Below, one piece after another: positions 24,927 to 31,755 of a stretch of DNA of 33,041 nucleotides. Below the pieces are notes generated by a model. That model saw only the letters and a list, made by a program, of their open reading frames with translations, made no database searches and was not told where the DNA came from. The stretch's first letter is position 1, and each line of letters begins with the position of its first letter. The stretch lies in contig JAGRPB010000052.1 of assembly GCA_020439945.1 (NCBI GenBank), positions 1 through 33,041 on the forward strand. Direction: 5' to 3'. The DNA comes from Verrucomicrobiia bacterium. Lineage in GTDB: Bacteria > Verrucomicrobiota > Verrucomicrobiia > Verrucomicrobiales > DEV007. The position numbers were made by a program, and so were the translations under genes.

Positions 24927-24982
24927 TTCAACAACAAAGGGAGAACATGACAAGGTAAAGCAACCTCGCTAGGGTAGCTGCC

Positions 24983-25729
24983 ATGTACCGCGTCTTCTGC
25001 AAAGATTCCTGGTGGATTTCGCCGCTCGCGATCGCGCTGCTCTCAACACTTCAGGTGGTTGCTCAGGACGTTCCCCCCATTTCCCAACCCATCGCCGTTC
25101 CCCAAAAGTTCTGGCTCTCGGAATTCAATCGCCAACGGCATGAGCTTGCCAAGGGTGGCCACCAAGTCTGCTTTTTCGGCGATTCGTTGACTGCCTTCTG
25201 GACGGAGCAAGGCGTGGGTTCCTGGGAACTCGACCTCAAGGAATTTCGGCCTCTGAATTCCGGAATTGCAGGCGATCGAGTCGAAAACATTCATTTCCGT
25301 GTCCGCGAATCGACTTTTCCATCTCCTCCTCCAAAGGCACTGGTCGTCCTCGCGGGAACCAACAACCTTGGCAAGCAACCGCCTGATGATTCCGATGCGG
25401 TCGCCGATGGAGTCCTTGCCCTCGTGAAAACGCTTCAGCTCAAAGCTCCGAAGTCGGAAATTCTTGTCCTTTCGATTCTTCCCAGCGGAGTTGAGCCGGA
25501 TTCCGCTTTGCGAAGAAACATTCGAAGAACAAATGCTCGTCTTGCCACCGATGTTCCCAAAACCGGCGCGGCCTGGCTGGACTTTTACGACCGATTCGTT
25601 GACGACGACGGACATTGGCTGCCCGGCCTCACGGTGGATGGCACCCACCTCACCTCTCGAGGATACGATCGATTGGCGGCTCCGGTGAAAGCTTGGTTGG
25701 AGGCAAAACTGGGCAAGCTGGTGGAGTGA
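24983..25729 (+). CDS. Secreted SGNH/GDSL-type hydrolase
   Basis: 248-residue exported esterase/acetylhydrolase of the SGNH fold. A signal peptide (hydrophobic residues about 11-27, likely cleavage after VVA or VAQ) leads into block I, CFFGDSLTAFW, with nucleophile Ser68. Block II Gly is in LNSGIAGD, block III Asn in LAGTNNLG (125-128), and block V has Asp219 and His222 in VDGTHL, so the catalytic set is complete. The layout resembles PAF-acetylhydrolase-like and carbohydrate acetylesterase relatives that deacetylate polysaccharides or glycolipids. The start ATG lies 56 bp after element A3. Its last seven codons KLGKLVE, its stop and the following element are nearly identical to the lhr end. 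Confidence 0.88.
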   Translation: MYRVFCKDSWWISPLAIALLSTLQVVAQDVPPISQPIAVPQKFWLSEFNRQRHELAKGGHQVCFFGDSLTAFWTEQGVGSWELDLKEFRPLNSGIAGDRVENIHFRVRESTFPSPPPKALVVLAGTNNLGKQPPDDSDAVADGVLALVKTLQLKAPKSEILVLSILPSGVEPDSALRRNIRRTNARLATDVPKTGAAWLDFYDRFVDDDGHWLPGLTVDGTHLTSRGYDRLAAPVKAWLEAKLGKLVE

Positions 25730-25755
25730 AACGTGGGGCAGAATTGCATTCTGCC
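25730..25755 (+). repeat. REP-like element, family A copy 4
   Basis: Begins immediately after the SGNH stop, sense orientation: GTGG, then GGCAGAAT-TGC-ATTCTGCC. It forms a head-to-head pair with copy 5 (25772-25795), 16 nt apart, filling the whole gap between the two convergent genes. Confidence 0.8.
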
Positions 25756-25771
25756 TTCAATGGCTGAGAAA

Positions 25772-25795
25772 GGCAGATTTCAAATCTGCCCCACC
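25772..25795 (-). repeat. REP-like element, family A copy 5 (overlaps the HAD stop)
   Basis: Minus-strand copy: GTGG, then GGCAGATT-TGA-AATCTGCC. The usual loop TGC is TGA here, and this TGA (25782-25780) is the stop codon of the HAD gene. The left arm and GTGG encode the last residues, VGQI. Confidence 0.8.
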
Positions 25796-26463
25796 ATCTC
25801 CGCCAGCGACATTGCCGCGAGCGAATCCAGCTTCAGCGCACAGCCGGTGAAATCCAAGCCGGCAGTGACACGATTCGGCACGGAGACGCAGCGGATTCCG
25901 GCCGCCTGAGCGGCGATCAGGCCATTGAGCGAATCCTCGAAGACGAGGCACTCCGCTGGTGGCACTTGCAAGCCTTCGGCGGCGGCGAGAAACAATTCTG
26001 GAGACGGCTTCGGCTTTTCGACATCGTCGACGCAGCGGGTCAGGAGAAAGAATTCCCGCAACCCGATCCGCTCCAGATGCGGCTCCACCCAACTGCGCGG
26101 CGAACTGGAGGCGACGGCGCAGGGAATCCCTGCCTCCCGGGCTTCGCGAAGGCGATCGAGGACGCCGGGCATGGGGTCCATCAGCGAGTTCACGATCTCC
26201 AGCGCGCGACGCTCGCGTCTTTCGTCCCAGTGATCCCAATCGATCTTCTCTCCGGTCAGGTTTTCGAGATGCCACTTGGGATCGAAGCGATTGAAGTCGC
26301 TACCGACACAACCGGTGTAATCCTCCAGCGCCAGATCCTGCCCGTGATGGGCATAGTTTTCCCGCCAGGCATCGTAGATCGGCACTTCGGTATCGAGGAT
26401 CAGGCCGTCGAAGTCGAAAATCAGGGCGCGGACGGGTGGAGAAGAGGGAGAGGAAGAACTCAT
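25780..26463 (-). CDS. HAD-superfamily hydrolase (beta-phosphoglucomutase-like)
   Basis: 227-residue phosphatase or phosphomutase of HAD subfamily IA. Motif I DFDGLILDTE gives the Asp nucleophile and Asp acid. The alpha-helical cap follows (residues about 30-95). Motif II is VASSSPRSW, motif III Lys is in EKPKPSPELF, motif IV is VFEDSLNGL. The layout fits the beta-phosphoglucomutase/phosphoglycolate phosphatase/sugar-phosphatase group; substrate is undetermined. It starts 3 bp after the stop of the DUF1992 gene on the same strand, so they form an operon. The last four residues and the stop come from element A5, so the original C-terminus may have been different. Confidence 0.88.
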   Translation of the reverse strand: MSSSSPSSPPVRALIFDFDGLILDTEVPIYDAWRENYAHHGQDLALEDYTGCVGSDFNRFDPKWHLENLTGEKIDWDHWDERRERRALEIVNSLMDPMPGVLDRLREAREAGIPCAVASSSPRSWVEPHLERIGLREFFLLTRCVDDVEKPKPSPELFLAAAEGLQVPPAECLVFEDSLNGLIAAQAAGIRCVSVPNRVTAGLDFTGCALKLDSLAAMSLAEMVGQI

Positions 26464-26466
26464 GGA

Positions 26467-26793
26467 CTAGCGTTGACTCAATCCAAGCCGCGTCAGTGCA
26501 TCCGTCAACTCCCGCCGCCACCGGGTGACGTCATCGTCACGGAGCGCCGACCCGTCGCATTTCGCGGTCTCAAGACGTGACTCCAGTTCTCGGATCTGCC
26601 GCAACAGCCCGACTTCGGCGGGGCAGAAGCCATTACTTTTCAGCATCGCATAGCCGACCCGCAATTCTGCCGGGGTGGCGTAGTAATCCGCGAGGTCGAT
26701 GGGCAGACCGGTGCCCTCGATGGCTTCGCCTTTGACGCTTTCACCGCGAACCCATTCGCTGATGGCGTCTTCGATGGGCGGATTCCAGGACAT
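26467..26793 (-). CDS. DnaJ subfamily C member 28-like (DUF1992) protein
   Basis: 108-residue cytoplasmic protein. It matches the DUF1992 / DnaJ-C28 conserved domain in order: PPIEDAISEWVRGESVKGEAIEGTGLPIDL (compare 'E..I..A...G.F..L.G.GKPL.L'), then DYYATPAELRVGYAMLKSNGFCPAEVGLLRQIRELESRLE ('P.E.R..Y.ILK..G..P.EV.L..EI..L'). The family has no known enzymatic activity; the name comes from an animal DnaJ protein and there is no J domain here. The ATG at 26793 is used because the longer frame to 26850 reads through element B2. It is the first gene of a two-gene unit with the HAD hydrolase. Confidence 0.82.
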   Translation of the reverse strand: MSWNPPIEDAISEWVRGESVKGEAIEGTGLPIDLADYYATPAELRVGYAMLKSNGFCPAEVGLLRQIRELESRLETAKCDGSALRDDDVTRWRRELTDALTRLGLSQR

Positions 26794-26819
26794 CGGTTGG
26801 TGATGAATGAGTGGATGAT

Positions 26820-26911
26820 TGTGACACCGGCATCCCTGCCGGTGCTTCAAATTTAGAGCTTCCCGGCTTCGCCGGCAATTTCCAGATCACTGGCAGGGAT
26901 GCCAGTGTCAC
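26820..26911. repeat. Family B composite: copies 2 and 3 head-to-head
   Basis: Copy 2 (+, 26820-26845): GTGA plus hairpin CACCGGCA-TCCC-TGCCGGTG. Copy 3 (-, 26911-26888): GTGA plus hairpin CACTGGCA-TCCC-TGCCAGTG, a compensatory change of one pair. A third small stem CCGGC-TTC-GCCGG (26863-26875) lies between. The downstream part of copy 3 (GAAATTG, CCGGCGA) also matches what follows copy 1, so the unit is longer than the hairpin. Copy 3 begins 8 bp after the LysR stop, sense orientation. The composite fills the space between LysR and the DUF1992 gene. Confidence 0.8.
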
Positions 26912-26919
26912 ACTCTCAT

Positions 26920-27870
26920 TCAACTCGCTCTCTTCCGCTTCGCGGCGGGTTTCTTTTTCGTCTGGGCCTTATCTCCGTCACCCAATGCGGCGGCGTAGGT
27001 GCTGGCGATTTCGACGAACCGTTCGGCCAATGGTTTCAGATCGCCGGTATGCATCAGGCCCAGCGAGAGCGGATGAAAATCGTTCGCCGGCAGCGAGATC
27101 GCCCGCACACCCTCCGGCGGTTCCACTCCGGGAATCGCGACCGACACGCCCCAGCCGAAACCTTCGTCGACGTAGCGCGGGATGAGGCTAAGATCGCTCA
27201 CTTCCATGGCCGTCTCCCAGCGCAATCCGCGTTTCGCGAGACCGGCTTGGAAGAGACGGGGAATGGTCTCGTTGCCCGGCAGGGAGATCAACGGCAGTGA
27301 AATCTCGCCGCCGATCGTGCTACGCGAGAGATCCCCAAATTTCTCGATCGCCACTTCCTCGGGCGCATAAAGCACCAGCGGAAGTTCCAGCAACTTGATC
27401 GCTTTCACCCCCGGCGCGGGCGTTTTCTGAAGTTGGGAAATGGCGACATCGGCCTCCTGCTTTTGGAGCGCGGCCTCGATCTCGGTCGATTTCACCTCGC
27501 GCAGAGACAGCCGAAGCTCGGGAAATTCGCGACGCATTCGCTCGAGCACGGCGGGCAGGTGATTCGCCATGATCGACGCCGAAGCCGCCAGCCTGAGGTG
27601 CTGACTTTCCTCTCCGCGCAGCCGAGCTGCCACTTGGTCGAGCCGGGAAAAAAACGGGTAAACGTAGTCGTAGAGATCCTCGCCCGCCGGCGTCAGCGCA
27701 AAGGGCCGACGATGAAACAGCTTCACGCCGAGGCTTCTCTCCAGCTGCAGAATCTGCCCACTCACCGCCGGCTGCTGGATCCCGTATGGCATCTTGCGTA
27801 CCGCCTCCGTGATGCCCTCATACTTGGCCACGTAGAAAAACAGCTCGAGATGATGGACATTCAGGCTCAT
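26920..27870 (-). CDS. LysR-family transcriptional regulator
   Basis: 316-residue LysR-type regulator. The N-terminal winged HTH runs from HHLELFFYVAKYEGITEAVRKMPYGIQQPAVSGQILQLERSLGVKLFHRRP (residues about 6-56); it has the LysR ordering but the recognition segment MPYGIQQPAVSGQI is unusual (classical: LNVSQPAVSRQI). The effector-binding domain starts near residue 92 (LRLAASASIMANHLPAVLERM). The C-terminus has a lysine-rich tail, KKKPAAKRKRAS. It is oriented away from xerD, with a leading SD-like GGAGGGGAGGGG about 18 bp before ATG. No divergent partner operon is evident, so its target and ligand are unknown. Confidence 0.9.
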   Translation of the reverse strand: MSLNVHHLELFFYVAKYEGITEAVRKMPYGIQQPAVSGQILQLERSLGVKLFHRRPFALTPAGEDLYDYVYPFFSRLDQVAARLRGEESQHLRLAASASIMANHLPAVLERMRREFPELRLSLREVKSTEIEAALQKQEADVAISQLQKTPAPGVKAIKLLELPLVLYAPEEVAIEKFGDLSRSTIGGEISLPLISLPGNETIPRLFQAGLAKRGLRWETAMEVSDLSLIPRYVDEGFGWGVSVAIPGVEPPEGVRAISLPANDFHPLSLGLMHTGDLKPLAERFVEIASTYAAALGDGDKAQTKKKPAAKRKRAS

Positions 27871-27900
27871 GACGACATTCGGATTCCCCTCCCCTCCGTA

Positions 27901-27933
27901 TAACAGGGTCAGGTCCCCGATCCAACCCTGTTA
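27901..27933. repeat. Family D palindrome, copy 3
   Basis: TAACAGGGT (27901-27909) pairs perfectly with ACCCTGTTA (27925-27933), with a 15-nt loop containing TCAGGTCC-n-CGA as at 1-25. It lies between the xerD stop and the LysR start. On the minus strand no T-run follows, so termination of xerD is not well supported. Confidence 0.45.
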
Positions 27934-27970
27934 AGTGAGAAAGTGAGATCGGCGAGCCGAAATCTGCCCT

Positions 27971-28861
27971 TCAGCCCCGCGGGTGAAACTGCCGGTGGAC
28001 CTGCTTGAGGCGTTTCTGATCGACGTGGGTGTAAATCTGGGTGGTGGCGATGTCGGCGTGGCCGAGCAATTCCTGGATGACGCGCAGGTCGGCGCCATTG
28101 CTGAGAAGATGGGTGGCGAATGAGTGTCGCAGCAGGTGCGGGTAGACATTTTCGTCGAGACCGGCCATGCGAGCGCGCTCCTTCACGATCTGCCAGATGC
28201 GCTGGGTGGTGAGCTTGCCGCCGCGTTTTGACAGGAAGAGGTGGCTGCCGGTTTTTTTGCCGACCAGCTTGGGACGTTCGTTGTCGAGGTAGTCGCGAAT
28301 GGCATCGCGGGCCGCGCCGCCGACGGGAACGAGCCGGGTCTTGTTTCCTTTGCCGGTGACGCGAATGACGCCTTCTTCGAGGTGCAGAGCTTCGAGACGG
28401 GCGTTGGTGAGTTCGGAAACGCGGAGACCGCTGGCGTAGAGGAGTTCGAGGATCGCCCGGTCGCGTCGACCGAGTGGCTGGACCGTATCGATCGACTCGA
28501 GAAGCTGCTGGATGGCGGGTTCGTTGAGGGTTTCCGGCAGATAGCGTTCGAGGCGCGGGGAATCGAGTTGCTCGGCGACGTCTTTTCCTACCACGCCGCG
28601 ACCGGCGAGGAAGCGGTAGAAAATTTTCAGAGCGATCACTTCGAGCCGCAGACTGGAGGCGGCGAGACCGGTCTTTTTTCGATCGGCGAGATACTCGGTA
28701 AGGTGCTCGATGGAAATGCCGCCCGGCTCGGTGACGCGATACTCGGCCTTGGCCCATTCAGCGAAAGACTCCAGCGAACGACGTGTGGAAAGCTGGTAGT
28801 TGTCCGACAGCCCACGCTCGGTGGCGAGGTAGAGCAGGAACTGGTCAATGGCGGACGTCAT
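27971..28861 (-). CDS. xerD: Site-specific tyrosine recombinase XerD
   Basis: 296-residue Xer recombinase, family length 295-305. The N-terminal SAM-like core-binding domain (residues about 1-90) precedes the catalytic domain. The active-site residues are Arg147 in SGLRVSEL, Lys171 in GKGNKT, His242 and Arg245 in [11 protein letters not shown], His268 in LGHADI, and Tyr277 in IYTHV, so it should be active. With a partner Xer it resolves chromosome dimers at dif; no dif-like site was found here. XerD rather than XerC is chosen by overall resemblance ([21 protein letters not shown]). The ATG at 28861 is used; the frame stays open to 28897, through element C1. The gene is divergent from miaB. 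Confidence 0.92.
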   Translation of the reverse strand: MTSAIDQFLLYLATERGLSDNYQLSTRRSLESFAEWAKAEYRVTEPGGISIEHLTEYLADRKKTGLAASSLRLEVIALKIFYRFLAGRGVVGKDVAEQLDSPRLERYLPETLNEPAIQQLLESIDTVQPLGRRDRAILELLYASGLRVSELTNARLEALHLEEGVIRVTGKGNKTRLVPVGGAARDAIRDYLDNERPKLVGKKTGSHLFLSKRGGKLTTQRIWQIVKERARMAGLDENVYPHLLRHSFATHLLSNGADLRVIQELLGHADIATTQIYTHVDQKRLKQVHRQFHPRG

Positions 28862-28870
28862 GAAAAGAAT

Positions 28871-29001
28871 GGACGGCGGACCTCCGTGTCCGCCCAAGTT
28901 TCATCGGGATTTGCGGCATCGCGTAGCCCGAAATCGAACCCAACCAAGCAATTCGTGACCGAGCGGCGTTCAGTCAGGGCGGACACGGAGGTCCGCCGTC
29001 C
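28871..29001. repeat. Family C composite inverted repeat
   Basis: Left arm 28871-28895 and right arm 28977-29001 are exact reverse complements over 25 bp, separated by 81 nt. Each arm has its own hairpin, GGCGGAC-CTCCGT-GTCCGCC on the plus strand. It occupies most of the 221-bp divergent region between xerD and miaB. The arms read in frame as RRTSVSA and DTEVRRP, short peptides that I recall from spurious gene calls in related genomes. Confidence 0.75.
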
Positions 29002-29082
29002 AGATTTTACCGCCCGCCCCCGCTTGTTTCCATGGCAAAAGCCGATTACTTTGCGCGCCCTTTCCCTCTCTCTCTCCGTCTC

Positions 29083-30447
29083 ATGCCGAAAGTCTTTCTC
29101 AAAACCTACGGGTGCCAGATGAACGAACGCGACTCCGAACAAGTCGCGCAGATGTTCGTGGAACGGGGCTTTACCCTCGCGCCGGCGGCCGATGACGCGG
29201 ACGTGATTTTGCTCAACACCTGCTCGGTGCGCGATCAGGCGGAGCAGAAGGCGCTCGGAACGATGGGACAGATGGGTCGGTTCCGCCAGAAGCGCCCCCA
29301 TCTCGTCTATGGGTTCATGGGCTGCATGGCACAGAGCCGCGGTGCAGATCTGCTCAAGGAAGTGCCGCACCTCGATCTCGTCGCCGGCACCCAGAAATAC
29401 CATCGCGTGGTCGATCACGTGGAGGAGATCATCCGGAAAAAGGAAGAATCGCAGATGGATGACCTGCGGGTTTCCATCGTGGATATCGAGGAAGAAACGG
29501 AATCGCAGAACACCATCCGCGATCACCTCGACAAGGACTACGGGGTCAGCGAATTCGTCAGCATCATGCAGGGCTGCAACATGAAGTGCACCTTCTGCAT
29601 CGTGCCCTACACCCGTGGCGAGGAACGGGGCCGGCCGATTCCGGAGATCGTCGAAGAATGCCGCCGACTCGTCGATCACGGGGTGAAGGAAGTGACCCTG
29701 CTCGGCCAGATCGTGAATCTCTACGGCCGCCACGAGTTTCCCCGCGTCGATGACAAGAGCCCCTTCGTGCAGTTGCTCGAAGCCGTGCACGAGATCGACG
29801 GCATCGATCGCATCCGCTTCACCTCGCCGCATCCCATTGGCTACAAGGACGACCTCATCGAGGCCTTCACCTACTTGCCGAAGCTGGTCGATCACGTCCA
29901 TTTCCCCATGCAGAGCGGATCGGACCGCATCCTCCGTCTCATGCACCGGCCCTACAAATCGGAGAAGTTCGTCGAAATCTGCGAAAAGATGAAGGCGGCC
30001 CGGCCGGGAATCGCCATCAGCACCGACATCATCGTCGGTTTCCCCGGCGAGACGGAAGAGGACTACCAGGAGACGAAGAAAGTCGTCGAGCGCCTGCAGT
30101 TCTCGAACGCCTTCGTGTTTCGCTACTCCCAGCGCAAGGACACGCCCGCCGCCGAAATGGAAGGCCAACTGACCGAGCGAGTGAAAGAAGAGCGCAATCA
30201 AGACCTGCTCGCGCTGGTCAACGAGATCGCGGTGAAGCAGAACACCGCCATGGTCGGCACCCGGCAGGAAGTTCTCTGCGAGGGCCCCAGCCGTTACAAT
30301 GTCGAGCGACTCAGCGGCCGGACGCGGACCAACCGGATCGTGATTTTCGAAGGCAACGCCGAGCGCCACGCCGGGCAGTTGCTAGACGTCGACATCACCG
30401 AGACGACCGGGCACACCCTTTACGGCGACTTGGTGATTGCCGAGTAG
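29083..30447 (+). CDS. miaB: tRNA (N6-isopentenyl adenosine-37-C2)-methylthiotransferase MiaB
   Basis: 454-residue radical-SAM methylthiotransferase that converts i6A37 to ms2i6A37 in tRNAs reading UNN codons. The N-terminal UPF0004 domain has the three ligands of the auxiliary [4Fe-4S] cluster: Cys11 (KTYGCQMNERDSE), Cys47 (LNTCSVRDQAEQK) and Cys81 (GCMAQ). The radical-SAM CxxxCxxC is Cys165/169/172 in QGCNMKCTFCIVPYTRG. A C-terminal TRAM domain (about 390-450) binds tRNA. SDIVGFPGE-like ISTDIIVGFPGETEEDY is also normal. MPKVFLKTYGCQMN marks the ATG at 29083; the frame open from 29032 is not needed. The leader is a CU tract (TTTCCCTCTCTCTCTCCGTC) with no SD. The gene ends 3 bp from the convergent zinc-ribbon gene. 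Confidence 0.96.
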   Translation: MPKVFLKTYGCQMNERDSEQVAQMFVERGFTLAPAADDADVILLNTCSVRDQAEQKALGTMGQMGRFRQKRPHLVYGFMGCMAQSRGADLLKEVPHLDLVAGTQKYHRVVDHVEEIIRKKEESQMDDLRVSIVDIEEETESQNTIRDHLDKDYGVSEFVSIMQGCNMKCTFCIVPYTRGEERGRPIPEIVEECRRLVDHGVKEVTLLGQIVNLYGRHEFPRVDDKSPFVQLLEAVHEIDGIDRIRFTSPHPIGYKDDLIEAFTYLPKLVDHVHFPMQSGSDRILRLMHRPYKSEKFVEICEKMKAARPGIAISTDIIVGFPGETEEDYQETKKVVERLQFSNAFVFRYSQRKDTPAAEMEGQLTERVKEERNQDLLALVNEIAVKQNTAMVGTRQEVLCEGPSRYNVERLSGRTRTNRIVIFEGNAERHAGQLLDVDITETTGHTLYGDLVIAE

Positions 30448-30450
30448 CAA

Positions 30451-30963
30451 TCAACGAAACTCTTTCAATTTCTTCGCTCGACGAAGCCTGAGAAGCCCTT
30501 GGGCGATCAGGTTTATTCCGACACCCATCGGGACGAAAATGAGAAGAACGAGTTTCAAACCGGCGAAGATTCCCGCCACCACGGTAATAAACCCGAGGAC
30601 GATCATACCAAATCCTCCCAGGATGAAGGAACAAGCTACCGGAAGCGAGATCCTGATAAAGTGATCCACACTGGCGCGGAAGGCTTCGTAGTCCGCTTGA
30701 TTATTCCATCGCGTGTCTTCACCACAACTGGAGCAGTATTCCTGGTGATCGACGTTGCCCAAGCACTTTGGGCATCGCTCACTGTAGACAAAATACCTTT
30801 TCGGATCGTCCCAAGCCCGCTTGCAGGTGGGGCAAACAGGATCTTGGCTCGCGCAATCACTACAAATGATCGATTCGCAACGCGCGCACCATGTCCCATC
30901 ATTCAGGGTGAGAATCGGTTCTCCACAAATCGAACACGATTTTCCTGCGATCTGGATTGTCAT
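30451..30963 (-). CDS. Six-CxxC zinc-ribbon membrane protein, unknown
   Basis: 170-residue protein. The N-terminal 80 residues hold six CxxC knuckles (Cys10/13, 26/29, 34/37, 44/47, 64/67, 77/80), enough ligands for three zinc ions. The middle (about 85-104) is charged. Two hydrophobic segments (about 107-131 and 134-156) anchor it in the membrane, followed by a basic tail, RLRRAKKLKEFR. The arrangement (cytosolic double or triple zinc ribbon, then a TM hairpin) resembles unclassified bacterial zinc-ribbon domain proteins; I do not recognise a specific family. The frame is open much further upstream but that part overlaps the plus-strand gene at 31093; the ATG at 30963 is chosen because all cysteines follow it. 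Confidence 0.7.
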   Translation of the reverse strand: MTIQIAGKSCSICGEPILTLNDGTWCARCESIICSDCASQDPVCPTCKRAWDDPKRYFVYSERCPKCLGNVDHQEYCSSCGEDTRWNNQADYEAFRASVDHFIRISLPVACSFILGGFGMIVLGFITVVAGIFAGLKLVLLIFVPMGVGINLIAQGLLRLRRAKKLKEFR

Positions 30964-31092
30964 CTGAGCTGGCGGGGAGGTTTGGATATCGAGCCTCGAT
31001 TTGAAAGAAAAATTTCCGTGTTTTCCGCCGATTCCGTGGTTCTGTTCACCCCTTCCGGGCCGGAAACGGCCCACTGACCTTCCCTCTCGTCG

Positions 31093-31668
31093 ATGACTGC
31101 CGAGCTTTACCATTTCCTCTACAAAGGCCTGACTCTCAAAACCGTGGGCCTGGTGATGGGAGCCGCGCTGTTGATCGGACATCTGGTCGCCCTGCTCAAG
31201 CCCGATCAGGTCAAAGGCTGGCTGAAGGCGCTGCCGCGAAACGAGAAATTCGGCCTTGTGCTGGTGGCGATCGATTTCGCCTGGGCGCTGCTGGTCTGGT
31301 CCGAGATGGATCTCGGGGAGTTCTACAATGTGGAGCGGCCGGTCCAACTGATCCTGATCCTCGGGTGCATCGGCGTGATGACGTACGTGCGGGAGTTCCT
31401 CGCCGTGCGAGCGATCGGTTTCTTTTTCATCCTCGCCGCCGCACCCATCCTGAATGCCGCCTTTCTGGAACCGCCCATCAGCCGACTGCTTCTGGTGGCA
31501 CTCTCCTATGCCTGGATTTTGATCGGAATGTTCTGGGTCGGCATGCCCTACCTGATGCGCGACCAGATCAACTGGCTGCTCGCCGAACCCAAACGCTGGA
31601 AACCCGCCGCGCTCGGCGGTCTCGTCTACGGAGCCCTGGTGCTGGTTTGCGCGGTCGCGTTTTATTGA
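31093..31668 (+). CDS. Polytopic membrane protein, unknown
   Basis: 191-residue integral membrane protein with about five or six hydrophobic segments (near residues 16-34, 53-68, 83-97, 103-123, 131-151 and 171-190). Charged positions are concentrated in the loops LKPDQVKGWLKALPRNEK and DQINWLLAEPKRWK. The FYNVERP segment is the only soluble stretch facing the other side. I cannot assign a family; regular helices and an intact frame with a CU-rich leader (CCTTCCCTCTCGTCG before ATG) support the gene. Element E1 follows its stop by 6 bp. 30964-31092 upstream shows no gene and a small GGGCCG-GAAA-CGGCCC hairpin at 31057-31072. Confidence 0.65.
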   Translation: MTAELYHFLYKGLTLKTVGLVMGAALLIGHLVALLKPDQVKGWLKALPRNEKFGLVLVAIDFAWALLVWSEMDLGEFYNVERPVQLILILGCIGVMTYVREFLAVRAIGFFFILAAAPILNAAFLEPPISRLLLVALSYAWILIGMFWVGMPYLMRDQINWLLAEPKRWKPAALGGLVYGALVLVCAVAFY

Positions 31669-31674
31669 GCGACC

Positions 31675-31698
31675 GGAGGGGCGACAATCCTGTCGCCC
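31675..31698 (+). repeat. REP-like element, family E
   Basis: GGAG (31675-31678) directly followed by GGGCGACA-ATCC-TGTCGCCC (31679-31698). It starts 6 bp after the stop of the preceding gene, sense orientation. Only two T residues follow, so as a rho-independent terminator it would be weak. Single copy in this window, but of the same architecture as families A and B. Confidence 0.55.
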
Positions 31699-31755
31699 TT
31701 CGATTCAAGAAAAGGGAGCAGGTGCCTTGCGGGGCGCCTGAGTCTTTCCCGCAGC

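Noticed and set aside
27971..28861. XerD as the integrase of a mobile element or integron
   Set aside because: Length and motifs are those of housekeeping Xer proteins; no att sites, cassette array or phage genes. The nearby inverted repeat belongs to a palindrome family, not to attC.
28858..30369. 503-codon minus-strand frame opposite miaB
   Set aside because: Shadow of miaB; its ends read into element C.
31057..31072. GGGCCG-GAAA-CGGCCC tetraloop hairpin between two divergent genes
   Set aside because: Stable but short and single; no T-run and no repeat elsewhere, so no function is claimed.
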